Origin: Psychrobacter sp. NG25
GTDB taxonomy: Bacteria; Pseudomonadota; Gammaproteobacteria; Pseudomonadales; Moraxellaceae
Direction: 5' to 3'
DNA length: 64,000 bases
Assembly: GCF_015234355.1 (NCBI RefSeq)
Contig: NZ_JADGMV010000004.1
Location: forward strand, 186,001 to 250,000
Part shown: in pieces, positions 35,681 to 44,372 of the stretch
Layout of the letters: the number at the start of each line of letters is the position of its first letter
Numbering within the stretch: the stretch's first letter is position 1
The notes under the pieces: model-generated
Seen by the model: only the letters and a program-made list of their open reading frames with translations
Database searches by the model: none
What the model was told of the DNA's origin: nothing
Program-made: the position numbers and the translations under genes

Positions 35681-35905
35681 TTAGCTGTTGAATTTTTTCG
35701 CTAATAACTCTTTGATAAACGTCACGACGGCTGCGCTGTGCTCAGAGTTTTTGATTTCATCTAATAGCTCAGCTTTTGACATGCTTTGGTATCTTTGTAT
35801 GTCTTCGCTGCTGATGTTTTTTGCGCTGTCGATCAAGCCTGATAGGCCGTTTTCATCGTTATCACCGCCTGTTACAGCGCCTAACATATCGTTCATATTT
35901 AACAT
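35681..35905 (-). CDS. Hypothetical small protein, 74 aa
   Basis: No family recognised. A GAGGA ribosome site 9 bases before the ATG at 35905, followed by a good terminator, supports a real gene. The product is soluble, with a glycine/asparagine-rich start and an amphipathic helical C-terminal half (SKAELLDEIKNS, then TFIKELLAKKF). Confidence 0.6.
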   Translation of the reverse strand: MLNMNDMLGAVTGGDNDENGLSGLIDSAKNISSEDIQRYQSMSKAELLDEIKNSEHSAAVVTFIKELLAKKFNS

Positions 35906-36126
35906 CGGTATTTCCTCATATAAAAGTAATTATCAAATGCTTCAATGTGAAAGTGCTTATAAATCTGTGCTGTGGTCACATACCACGCACATCTTAGTCT
36001 ACCGTATCTATATTCGTTTAGGGGTATTAAAGTCGCTCATGCAAATGATTTGCGCCAAATTTTTTGCATATCGCTACGGATAAGTAGAGCTTCTGCGAGT
36101 TTCATTTTGGTTCTCTCTTATTATAA

Positions 36127-36702
36127 TTAGGATTCAATATCGCCCCAAAAATCAATATGATTTGGTGCATCGATTATTGGAAACTTATCTGACAATTCAA
36201 AACGAAATTCATGAGCAAAATAGTGTGCTAAATCGTATCCATAGTAAATGATGTCTGTCTGATAAATAGAAAAGACAGGGTTACCAGTTTTATGCGGTTC
36301 ACTAGGAATGTATCGGTGCGAGTAAATCGGTATAATTTTAGGATAAGTCTCATAATAAATTTCAGCGACCATAATATTTTTATTAAGATCATTAGACTTT
36401 TCACCCCATTCTTCCATCCAGAATGCATTATGCTCTATATCAAACACTATGCCACTAAATGGCCAATCTATTCTTTTACGAATATCCATGGCCTCAATTT
36501 TTGACTGTAAACCTAGTCGCCAGTTAACAAAACCATTAGATATGGGCAGCTCTTTTTGTAAAAAATATTGTAAATCAGGTGTAAACCTTAAATTGAATTT
36601 ATTCTCAATTTGTTGAACTTCTTCATCAGATAGTCCATGTTCAAATTTGACTTTTTTTGCTTTGAGTTTTCGTATGATTTCTATAGTTTGAGCATGTTTC
36701 AT
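36127..36702 (-). CDS. SMI1/KNR4 family protein (immunity-type)
   Basis: The 191-residue protein has the SMI1/KNR4 outline: LSDEEVQQIENKFNLRFTPD (about residues 28-47), the block WPFSGIVFDIEHNAFWMEEW, and an end with PIYSHRYIPSEPH and FSIYQTDIIYYGYDL. In bacteria this superfamily includes many immunity proteins against polymorphic toxins. The ATG at 36702 is preceded by AAAGGAG; an upstream ATG at 36738 lacks one. The gene is AT-rich and lies between rtcB and rtcA. No toxin gene is in sight, so a protective role is inference only. Confidence 0.8.
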   Translation of the reverse strand: MKHAQTIEIIRKLKAKKVKFEHGLSDEEVQQIENKFNLRFTPDLQYFLQKELPISNGFVNWRLGLQSKIEAMDIRKRIDWPFSGIVFDIEHNAFWMEEWGEKSNDLNKNIMVAEIYYETYPKIIPIYSHRYIPSEPHKTGNPVFSIYQTDIIYYGYDLAHYFAHEFRFELSDKFPIIDAPNHIDFWGDIES

Positions 36703-36728
36703 AAGTTTGTTCTCCTTTGAAAAAATTA

Positions 36729-37175
36729 CTAAAACCATTCATGACCGATAACTTTCCAGATTTCATCACCGTAACCATCGAGGTTTTTAGGTATATTGGG
36801 ATTACCTAAGTAGTCCATATTCTGCTCACGCATAAACTCTAAAATGCTTGATTTCAAAGCTTTGCAAAAAGCCAGTCTATCGAAGCAAAATTTTTCCACA
36901 TTATTAATCACAGGTATTCCTAAAATTAACCAGTCCATTGGTGGGTTTGGTGAGACTTTAAAGTTAACCTCGCGACTGTAGTCATCGATTACGAAGTAGT
37001 ACACATTTTTCAAAGGCTCTTGTTGTAATACAAAACCAATCTCAACTAAGTTTAGAATATTTTTGAAAATATCTAAAAACTCACACTTAAGTATAGCTGT
37101 TTGATTGATTTTAAATTCAACGTAGTAAAAGCCTTGAGAATAGCCAATTCCAAAAACTATTTTGTCTAAATTCAT
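36729..37175 (-). CDS. Hypothetical AT-rich protein in the rtc locus, 148 aa
   Basis: No family recognised. The product is a soluble alpha/beta-looking protein rich in Phe, Tyr, Asn and Ile, with an aromatic ending (DEIWKVIGHEWF). AGGAG precedes the ATG at 37175. It starts 18 bases after rtcB and ends 26 bases before the SMI1/KNR4 gene, so the pair appears to be a small inserted cassette cotranscribed with rtcB. Size and composition are like those of other small immunity proteins, but that is a guess. Confidence 0.65.
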   Translation of the reverse strand: MNLDKIVFGIGYSQGFYYVEFKINQTAILKCEFLDIFKNILNLVEIGFVLQQEPLKNVYYFVIDDYSREVNFKVSPNPPMDWLILGIPVINNVEKFCFDRLAFCKALKSSILEFMREQNMDYLGNPNIPKNLDGYGDEIWKVIGHEWF

Positions 37176-37193
37176 GCTTTACTCCTCAACAAA

Positions 37194-38426
37194 CTAACCT
37201 TTAACACAAACCACCTGACGCAGTGTATGTACCACTTCTACCAAATCACTTTGTGCTTGCATGACGTCATCAATATTTTTATAAGCCGCTGGAATCTCAT
37301 CAATCACATCCGCGTCCTTTCGGCATTCTACGCCCGCAGTCTGTGCAATTTGATCGGCTACCGTAAATACCTTTTTGGCTTCGGTACGTGACATGATACG
37401 ACCTGCACCATGCGAGCAAGAGCAAAACGATTCTTCGTTTCCTTTACCGCGTACGATGAATGATTTGGCACCCATTGACCCCGGAATAATTCCGTATTCA
37501 CCAACGCGGGCACGGACAGCGCCTTTGCGGGTCACAAATACTTCTTCGCCATAATGTTGCTCTTTTTCTACATAGTTATGATGACAGTTCACCGCTTTTA
37601 CCGCTGCATCAAACGGCTTAGGTATGATTTGGCGTAGCGCTTTGATGGCTTTTTCCATCATGATTTCGCGGTTTTTAAAGGCAAAACGCTGCGCCCAGCC
37701 AACCGCAAACCAATAATCATCGAAGTGCTCTGTACCCTCGGCAAAGTAGGCCAAATCTTTATCTGGCAAGTTGATAAACCACTTGCGCATATCTTCACGT
37801 GCCAGCTCAATAAAGTAGCGACCAATGGCATTACCCACACCGCGTGAGCCTGAGTGCAGCATGATCCAAACTTGATTGGTTTCATCAAGGCACACTTCGA
37901 CAAAATGGTTTCCCGTACCCAGCGTACCCAAATGGTTAAGGTTGTTGGTGTTTTTTAGGCGAGGGTGCTTTTGGGTTATATAGTTAAAGTCATCAACCAG
38001 CGTTCCCCAACCGTTCATTACCGTGTCGTCAGGGTTCGCCCACGCGCCAACATCACGGCGTGACCCGCGACCACGCGTTTTACTACGACCATGTGGAATG
38101 GCTTTTTCCAGTTCGGTACGCAGACCAAGCAAACTATCGGGCAAATCGTTTGCGGTTAGGGTGGTTTGCACTGCCATCATTCCGCAACCGATATCGACGC
38201 CAACGGCAGCCGGAATAATCGCTTCTTTGGTTGGCAATACCGTACCGATAGTCGCGCCAATACCGACATGCACATCAGGCATCACCGCAAGCCATTTGTA
38301 TACAAAAGGCATTTTTGAGGCTTTGATCAATTGATCGTGCGCTTTTGGGTCAACGGGCACGCCTTTGGTCCAAAGTCTGATCGGTGTTCCACCGTCTTGA
38401 ATGATGTTATGAGTGGTTGGTTGCAT
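37194..38426 (-). CDS. rtcB: RNA ligase RtcB
   Basis: RtcB joins RNA 2',3'-cyclic phosphate or 3'-phosphate ends to 5'-OH ends using GTP and manganese. The 410-residue protein has VGVDIGCGMMA with the metal cysteine, LGTGNHFVEV, MLHSGSRGVGN, VNCHHNYVE and the guanylylated histidine in FCSCSHGAGRIMSR. A sigma-54 promoter lies upstream and the activator gene rtcR is divergent, so expression is expected only on RNA damage signals. Confidence 0.96.
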   Translation of the reverse strand: MQPTTHNIIQDGGTPIRLWTKGVPVDPKAHDQLIKASKMPFVYKWLAVMPDVHVGIGATIGTVLPTKEAIIPAAVGVDIGCGMMAVQTTLTANDLPDSLLGLRTELEKAIPHGRSKTRGRGSRRDVGAWANPDDTVMNGWGTLVDDFNYITQKHPRLKNTNNLNHLGTLGTGNHFVEVCLDETNQVWIMLHSGSRGVGNAIGRYFIELAREDMRKWFINLPDKDLAYFAEGTEHFDDYWFAVGWAQRFAFKNREIMMEKAIKALRQIIPKPFDAAVKAVNCHHNYVEKEQHYGEEVFVTRKGAVRARVGEYGIIPGSMGAKSFIVRGKGNEESFCSCSHGAGRIMSRTEAKKVFTVADQIAQTAGVECRKDADVIDEIPAAYKNIDDVMQAQSDLVEVVHTLRQVVCVKG

Positions 38427-38487
38427 GTTGTATTCCTTAGCATTGCAAAGTTTGTTTATTATGAAAGGTGATGCTTACTTTATATAA

Positions 38488-38504
38488 TGCTAAGGGCGTG
38501 CCAA
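38488..38504 (-). promoter_or_regulatory. Sigma-54 promoter of rtcB
   Basis: On the minus strand the segment reads TTGGCACG, CCCT, TAGCAT. This matches the sigma-54 -24/-12 consensus (TGGCACG, four bases, TTGCA) with one mismatch and keeps the GG and GC spacing. Transcription would start about 50 bases before the rtcB ATG. The remaining 200 bases to rtcR are very AT-rich and should contain the RtcR binding sites. Confidence 0.8.
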
Positions 38505-38722
38505 GTTTTTAATATACTCAAAATTTAATCGTAAGTATTTGATATTTATGATTTAAGTAATATTATTTTTATACATCTAAAGTAGGTTAGTGAAAATATT
38601 GAAAAATAAATTTATAAAATATTCTATTAGTATAGTATTTATTCTATATATTAATATTTTTATCCTATAACGCTCATACTAAATTTTCGTACATGCACCA
38701 ATATTTTGGATGATTGAACCTT

Positions 38723-40438
38723 ATGCCTAACAAAACCGCCGTCATCGGCTTCCTCGGTACTACCTTAGATAATGGCTTTAATGATAAGCGTTGGCAACGT
38801 TGGCGTCCAACCGTCAGTTTGGGGCTGCATGACGAGCTACTGGTCGATGAGCTGCATATCTTATATAGCAAGCGCGATAAACGGCTGTTTAAAATAATTG
38901 TCGATGACGTGGCACAAGTTAGTCCGAACACTACCGTTATTGGTCATCATGTGGCGTTGACCAGTCCGTGGGATTTTGCCGACGTTTATGCTGAGCTGTA
39001 TGACTTTGCCGCAGGGTTCGATTTTCAGGATAGTACCGATTACTTGCTGCATCTGACCACAGGTACGCACGTGGCGCAAATTTGCTGGTTTTTATTGGTA
39101 GAAGCACGCTTTATTCCCGCTGATTTGATTCAGACTTCTCCTTGCCCAAGACCCGACCAAGCTGATCCGCAAGGTCGCTATCAAGTGATTGATTTGGATG
39201 TCTCGCGCTATGATGGATTACGTGAACGCTTTGAAGCAGAAAAACAGCAGCATTGGCAAACCTTACAAGCCAATCTAGTCACCCAAAATGCCGCTTATCA
39301 AAAGCTCATATCCGATATCGAAAAGGTCGCCACACGATCAACCGCACCCATACTATTGATGGGCGCAACAGGGGCGGGCAAGTCTCAATTGGCAGGCCAA
39401 ATTTACGCGCTCAAAAAAGTCAAAGCCAGCACGCAAGGCAAAAACATGCTCGAACAATTCATCGAGGTCAACTGCGCCACGCTGCGTGGTGACACCGCCA
39501 TGAGTGTGTTATTCGGTCATGTCAAAGGGGCATTTACGGGCGCTGCGACGAGTCGAGACGGGCTGTTAAAGTCAGCAGATGATGGATTGTTATTCTTAGA
39601 TGAAATCGGTGAGTTGGGGCTTGATGAGCAAGCGATGCTATTAACCGCACTGGAGGAGCAGCGCTTTTATCCGCTCGGTAGTGATACGCCGATTAGCGTG
39701 TCGTTTCAGCTAATTGCAGGCACCAATAAAGACTTGCGGCAAGCGGTCGCTAATGGCGAGTTTCGGGCAGATTTATTTGCGCGTCTTAATACATGGACGT
39801 TCTTTTTGCCATCACTTAAAGATAGGCTAGAGGATTTACCTGCCAATATCGACTATGAATTGGCGCGTTTGGGTAGCGAGCAACAGCAGCAATATCGATT
39901 TACGTCAGAAGCAAGGCAATTGTATGAAGCTTTTGCGATGAGCAAGGATGCGACATGGCAAGGGAACTTTCGTGATTTGACTGCCAGTATGATTCGTCTG
40001 ACCACGCTGGCTGAGAGTAAAGTGATTCGCAATGATGACGTACAAGCGGAGATTGAACGCTTAACGCATCTTTGGGAATTACCTGATCGTTTGAATGGAT
40101 TGAATAGGTTAGGTAGTGATAGTAAAGGCAATAACGCGAATAAAAATAGCCTAAGTAATAACAGTTCTAATACTGCTTTAGATAGCGAAACCATCGAACA
40201 GGGTAGCCATCACATTTTACGCCAATATCTTGATGAAGACATGCTAATAACTATTGATCCGTTTGATGCGGTGCAATTGGCATATGTGATTGAGGTATGT
40301 ATCAGCCATAAAAAACAAGCGGCGGCTGGGCGCTATCTATATGCGAACTCCCGCGATAAATTAAAAAGCCCGAACGATAGCGATAGATTGCGTAAGTATC
40401 TGATGAAATTTGGGCTTAGGTTCGATGAATTGGGGTAG
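38723..40438 (+). CDS. rtcR: Sigma-54-dependent activator RtcR
   Basis: The 571-residue regulator has an N-terminal RtcR/CARF-type sensor domain (about residues 1-180; starts TAVIGFLGTTLDNG), which is known to respond to RNA ends. A AAA+ domain follows with Walker A GATGAGKS, the sigma-54 contact GAFTGA and Walker B LLFLDEIGEL, then a C-terminal DNA-binding region preceded by an Asn/Ser-rich linker. The ATG at 38723 is preferred to the in-frame TTG at 38714. It is divergent from rtcB. Confidence 0.95.
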   Translation: MPNKTAVIGFLGTTLDNGFNDKRWQRWRPTVSLGLHDELLVDELHILYSKRDKRLFKIIVDDVAQVSPNTTVIGHHVALTSPWDFADVYAELYDFAAGFDFQDSTDYLLHLTTGTHVAQICWFLLVEARFIPADLIQTSPCPRPDQADPQGRYQVIDLDVSRYDGLRERFEAEKQQHWQTLQANLVTQNAAYQKLISDIEKVATRSTAPILLMGATGAGKSQLAGQIYALKKVKASTQGKNMLEQFIEVNCATLRGDTAMSVLFGHVKGAFTGAATSRDGLLKSADDGLLFLDEIGELGLDEQAMLLTALEEQRFYPLGSDTPISVSFQLIAGTNKDLRQAVANGEFRADLFARLNTWTFFLPSLKDRLEDLPANIDYELARLGSEQQQQYRFTSEARQLYEAFAMSKDATWQGNFRDLTASMIRLTTLAESKVIRNDDVQAEIERLTHLWELPDRLNGLNRLGSDSKGNNANKNSLSNNSSNTALDSETIEQGSHHILRQYLDEDMLITIDPFDAVQLAYVIEVCISHKKQAAAGRYLYANSRDKLKSPNDSDRLRKYLMKFGLRFDELG

Positions 40439-40517
40439 ATTTTTCTGCTAACCAACAAACGAAAATGAGTCAAATAAAGTATACTGTTTAGTATGATTAA
40501 AAAGATAAGGCAGTATC

Positions 40518-40967
40518 ATGAGGACTAAACCAACTTATGCACCGTATGGTTTTATATTGGGTGCATTTACGCTAATGGCAATGGTATCTCCAGCATGGGC
40601 GAGTAATGGCGATACGGTTGATTGTGAAAAGGCCTATTCTACCTATGCGATGGAATATTGTGCCGCGCAAGAGAGAGAAGATGCTACTAAAATTATGCGT
40701 CGATATCTGATTGCCAGTTATTCTCAATACAATGAAAATCCTGAGATTGTTGAAGCCATCAAATCCTCTCAAAAAGCTTGGGAAAAATATGAATATAGTA
40801 ATTGTGATGCGGTCTATACATCATGGACGACAGGGTCAATTCGTGGCTTAATGTCTATTAACTGTAGTACCCGAATAACCAAAAAACGCACGCATGAGTT
40901 GTGGCTGAATTACTTAACTTATATGGATAGTACACCGCCGGTTTTACCTGAGCCTTTATTAGATTAA
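40518..40967 (+). CDS. LprI-like (DUF1311) secreted protein
   Basis: The 149-residue product has a cleavable signal peptide (hydrophobic about residues 12-28, then AWASNG). The mature part has four cysteines and the LprI pattern: CEKAYSTYAMEYCAA near the start, then SSQKAWEKYEYSNCDAV and an arginine-rich end helix (RITKKRTHELWLNYL). Members of this family include a mycobacterial lysozyme inhibitor. It lies 79 bases after rtcR but is probably independent. Confidence 0.7.
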   Translation: MRTKPTYAPYGFILGAFTLMAMVSPAWASNGDTVDCEKAYSTYAMEYCAAQEREDATKIMRRYLIASYSQYNENPEIVEAIKSSQKAWEKYEYSNCDAVYTSWTTGSIRGLMSINCSTRITKKRTHELWLNYLTYMDSTPPVLPEPLLD

Positions 40968-41032
40968 ATGAAACAGGTAGTAATTATTGTTAGATGTTTT
41001 GGCATTATATTTCTTATGATGGCTTAGAAAAC

Positions 41033-41392
41033 TTATTCCTCACAGTTAAAGCATTGCCTATCGTCATCATACATTTGACATACAAGATAATCCAATCTAA
41101 TCGCATCATATTCTGACTTTAAGTATTGATTGTCATAAGTGATATTTTTATCGTACTCTAAAAAGTTATATATTTTTTGATAGTTTACAGGTTCGATATT
41201 TTCTTTTGACCACTGTTCTATGTCACCACATGTCGGACGGTTCCAAAAGTGAGATTTTACTATAAATGTTTGTTCTGTCTCACTATTAGGGAAGATATCA
41301 TCTAAATATTTGGCATGATGAATATTAATATCCTTGTCACAGCCTGTCAGGAGTAGGCAAATAACAATGAGGCTATAAAGGTGTTTTGACAT
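41033..41392 (-). CDS. Hypothetical lipoprotein, 119 aa
   Basis: A lipoprotein signal with lipobox LTGC (cysteine at residue 18) is followed by a polar, tyrosine- and asparagine-rich domain that ends with a cysteine pair (CFNC). No family recognised. It is the third gene of a minus-strand set, 15 bases after the 160-residue gene. The sequence is AT-rich. Confidence 0.6.
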   Translation of the reverse strand: MSKHLYSLIVICLLLTGCDKDINIHHAKYLDDIFPNSETEQTFIVKSHFWNRPTCGDIEQWSKENIEPVNYQKIYNFLEYDKNITYDNQYLKSEYDAIRLDYLVCQMYDDDRQCFNCEE

Positions 41393-41407
41393 TGTAACTC
41401 TTAAGGA

Positions 41408-41890
41408 TTATTGTTTTTTATGATAATAAAAAGGGTGTAAACAAAAATATTTTCTTAATGGCGTAACGATAGTTTGATTATTGGGATATACCTCTACTTT
41501 GAAGCTGCAATAAGCTGCTTGTCCTATATAAGCGGGTTTTTTCGTAAAAGTCACACCATCTAGCTCGTATATATTTTCATCTGTAAGATAGTCTCCGAAA
41601 TAGAAATAATCTATGCCAAAATAAATATCTTTATCTACAAAACGATTTTTTACATACAATGTCATATTCTTTGACTTCATTTTCTCAATCTTGTAGCTTA
41701 GTTTCCAGTCATTGAGTTCTTTAACTGTCGGCTCTTCCCCTGTGTCTACATATTGCAAAGAATTAAATCTTGTTGGTGCACCTGTGTGGTTAAATATTTT
41801 AATCTGTGGACTTGTCAATAGATCGAAAATTTTTAGCAAAATAAACATTAGAACGAGGGAAAAAAGGATCTTTTTTATATTAAAAGTCAT
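41408..41890 (-). CDS. Hypothetical membrane-anchored protein, 160 aa
   Basis: One N-terminal membrane anchor (about residues 8-27) is followed by an extracytoplasmic domain rich in Tyr, Lys and Asp with two cysteines. No family recognised. Its ATG overlaps the end of the upstream lipoprotein gene by 11 bases, which points to coupled translation. Confidence 0.6.
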   Translation of the reverse strand: MTFNIKKILFSLVLMFILLKIFDLLTSPQIKIFNHTGAPTRFNSLQYVDTGEEPTVKELNDWKLSYKIEKMKSKNMTLYVKNRFVDKDIYFGIDYFYFGDYLTDENIYELDGVTFTKKPAYIGQAAYCSFKVEVYPNNQTIVTPLRKYFCLHPFYYHKKQ

Positions 41891-42824
41891 AGCTTTTAAC
41901 CACTGGTATGTCTACCGAGAAGTTGATTTGGTAATTATGGGTCGTGTCTTTCTCATCAATAGTGCCATTGCCGTCACTGTCGGATTGGGTGATAAAGTAA
42001 TAACGCGCAACTTGCGGCATCCATTTGGTCTGCTGTACAAACTCATTATCAGGATGCAGTTTGGTCAGTTGCTTACCCATGTTGTCACTCATGTATAACG
42101 CTTGTTGACGCATGATATTTTTGTCTTCTTCGTCAGGTTGGTTAGGCGTCTCAGAGACATGGTAAATGATATGATTGAAAGGGGTATTGATTGTTACTGT
42201 TTTGGGATCTCTAGGGGCATCTTGCTCTGCATAATAATTATCTTCATGATCTATATCAGCCGACATTTCATTGTCATATACGAGAGCTTCCTCTTGTGAG
42301 ATATCTTTAGCTGAAAATAGTTTGTACTGAGTGGTATATGGTAGAAATATCTGATCGATGATGAAATTGTCATTGGGCATCAGTTTTTGCGTGTTACCTG
42401 TCGCTATCTCTTCAAACACAAAGTTGTTGGCATGAGTTCCATATTGATAAGTACCCTGTTGCTCAAATATAGGATAGTACATTTCTCCTTTTCTAGATTT
42501 GATACTGCTTAAGCCGGTTTCGTGGTTTTCTATATCAATCGGGGTAATAGGGTGCAATAGTGCGGGAGTACCATTGATATATTGTGGAAACTGTATGCTA
42601 GTAGGAACCAGCACAGTTGTGTCTGTCGCTGCGTTTGCTACATCGCCTGTTTGGCTAGCATTGTCGGCCTGATTATTCGCAGCGTTATTATTGTCAGCCT
42701 GCTGGCACGCGCTAAGCATTAGTGCACACAGTAAGCCAATGCTTATATTCATTCCCAGTTTTGAACTCAAACCAAAACCTAAATAAGAGGCTTGTGCATT
42801 CTGACTTTTATTATGATGTCCCAT
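41880..42824 (-). CDS. Hypothetical lipoprotein with one EF-hand loop, 314 aa
   Basis: The product has a long N-terminal lead and a lipobox LSAC (cysteine near residue 40), then an Asn/Ala-rich linker and a domain of unknown family. Near the C-terminus the sequence DSDGNGTIDEKD fits a canonical EF-hand calcium loop (positions 1, 3, 5, 9 and 12). AGGA precedes the ATG at 42824; an ATG at 42752 (MNISIG) would also give a normal signal. It is the first gene of a three-gene operon. Confidence 0.65.
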   Translation of the reverse strand: MGHHNKSQNAQASYLGFGLSSKLGMNISIGLLCALMLSACQQADNNNAANNQADNASQTGDVANAATDTTVLVPTSIQFPQYINGTPALLHPITPIDIENHETGLSSIKSRKGEMYYPIFEQQGTYQYGTHANNFVFEEIATGNTQKLMPNDNFIIDQIFLPYTTQYKLFSAKDISQEEALVYDNEMSADIDHEDNYYAEQDAPRDPKTVTINTPFNHIIYHVSETPNQPDEEDKNIMRQQALYMSDNMGKQLTKLHPDNEFVQQTKWMPQVARYYFITQSDSDGNGTIDEKDTTHNYQINFSVDIPVVKSYDF

Positions 42825-42994
42825 CAGTAATCCTAATTAACTGTTGTTTTGTAATCAGTCTTTATCATATACAGATATACTGAATTTTCAATCAAGTTAA
42901 ATGGAAAGTACGTGGAATAATCTGAGACTTATTATCTGTTATGATACTTTCAAAGATAATGTCATCACTGAATGATTTTCTATGGAACTATGAT

Positions 42995-43372
42995 ATGCAC
43001 TTGCTCACGTCAACGATTTGTATTTCTTTAGCTATCTTATTAACTGCTTGCAACCCATTAAATCGAGAGGATGGAGCAGTCATAGATAATTCGGCTGCCA
43101 CAATAGGTATCACCGAAAAGGCGGCATTTGAGTCATTATTAGTGGCTTTAGAACAGCGTCCGAACGCAGATCTGGATTGTTTACAGTTTCTCCCTGAGAG
43201 TAACAATGATGACGCCATAGCGACAACTTGGGAGTTTGCCGCTATTGAAATTCACGATGAAATCTGCGGTGGCGATCCTTACGTTGGTCATGTTCGTAAT
43301 CGCTATAAGGTTAGTGCAGACGGTTCGGTGATGATCTATGATCCTATAGACGCTGAATACAAACCATTTTAA
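42995..43372 (+). CDS. Hypothetical small lipoprotein, 125 aa
   Basis: From the ATG at 42995 the product starts with a good lipoprotein signal (MHLLTSTICISLAILLTAC; cysteine at residue 19). A start at 42941 would put 18 extra polar residues before the signal. The mature part is acidic, with two cysteines (DLDCLQF and DEICGGDPYVG). No family recognised. It converges on the IclR gene with a 4-base overlap of the stops. Confidence 0.6.
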   Translation: MHLLTSTICISLAILLTACNPLNREDGAVIDNSAATIGITEKAAFESLLVALEQRPNADLDCLQFLPESNNDDAIATTWEFAAIEIHDEICGGDPYVGHVRNRYKVSADGSVMIYDPIDAEYKPF

Positions 43373-44196
43373 TTTCCAGCACCAATCCGCTCCGCCAATG
43401 CCTGCAACTTCGGCACTATCATCGCCGCATAGCCATCCGCTTCCCAGTTGGCACTTGGCACACTGGCATTGAGCGAGTAGGTATATTGCCCAGTCGCGAC
43501 ATCAAACACGCCAACGGCGACTGCCAATATATCGGTAGAAAACTCCCCATCTGATACTGTATAGCCATATTTTTCATGATGCTCTGCCGCGCTGGTTAGG
43601 GCTGTTTGCGCATGGTCATAATCCTCGGTGGATAACTGCTCTTGTAAATTATTCTGAATCACAGCTTGTCTCGCTTGCGTACTTACCGCATAAAAAGCGC
43701 GTCCGATAGCAGTGCGTGCCACAGGTACAGCGGAGCCAACCTGTAAGTTGACCGATAGGCGAGCAGGGCTACGACAGCAGGCGTGATAGCGCATTTCTCC
43801 TTCGACTTCGGTCGCTAAATTCACAGATACTTCATTCTCACTAGCAAACTGTCGCAGTAAAGGCTCAGCCGCTGCGACCATATCGTGGCGACTCCACGCG
43901 GTCGCACTGAGACGTACAGCACTACTGCCCAATTGATACTGTCCGTGCTCAGTGACACGTAAAAACCCAAGCGTGGTTAAGGTATGGATAAGGCGAGTAA
44001 TGGTTGCCTTTGGCAGATCTGTCATCTGACACAATTGCTGATGGGTGAGCCTATCATCATGTTCAAATGCTGCGAGTAAAGATAGCCCACGACCCAATGC
44101 AGTTACAAACTGCCGATCATTATCTTCCTTGCTTTGCTCAAGCGTGGTCGTCATTCGTTCCAATAGCGGAGTAGCTGTTGATAAGGGTTTCGTCAT
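43369..44196 (-). CDS. IclR-family regulator next to glutaryl-CoA dehydrogenase
   Basis: A 275-residue IclR regulator with a winged helix (about residues 30-90; LTHQQLCQMTDLPKATITRL) and an effector domain (about 100-270; VGSAVPVARTAIGRAFYA, then GYTVSDGEFSTDILAVAVGV). It is divergent from gcdH with 176 bases between the starts, so it probably controls the glutarate branch; the effector is unknown. A 9-bp direct repeat AATTATGAA (44260-44268 and 44288-44296) lies in the shared gap. Confidence 0.88.
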   Translation of the reverse strand: MTKPLSTATPLLERMTTTLEQSKEDNDRQFVTALGRGLSLLAAFEHDDRLTHQQLCQMTDLPKATITRLIHTLTTLGFLRVTEHGQYQLGSSAVRLSATAWSRHDMVAAAEPLLRQFASENEVSVNLATEVEGEMRYHACCRSPARLSVNLQVGSAVPVARTAIGRAFYAVSTQARQAVIQNNLQEQLSTEDYDHAQTALTSAAEHHEKYGYTVSDGEFSTDILAVAVGVFDVATGQYTYSLNASVPSANWEADGYAAMIVPKLQALAERIGAGN

Positions 44197-44372
44197 TTTA
44201 TACTCATCTTTTTTTGATAAAGGTTTACAGCGCAGCGAAAGTTTGCTTAAATGGTTTTAAATTATGAAACTAAGTTTTGCACAGCGGAATTATGAAGTCA
44301 ATAGCCTATTATCTAAACCTATCTATTAATCACAATTCGTCAGTCAGGATGACTGATACCAAGGAGATCCAC

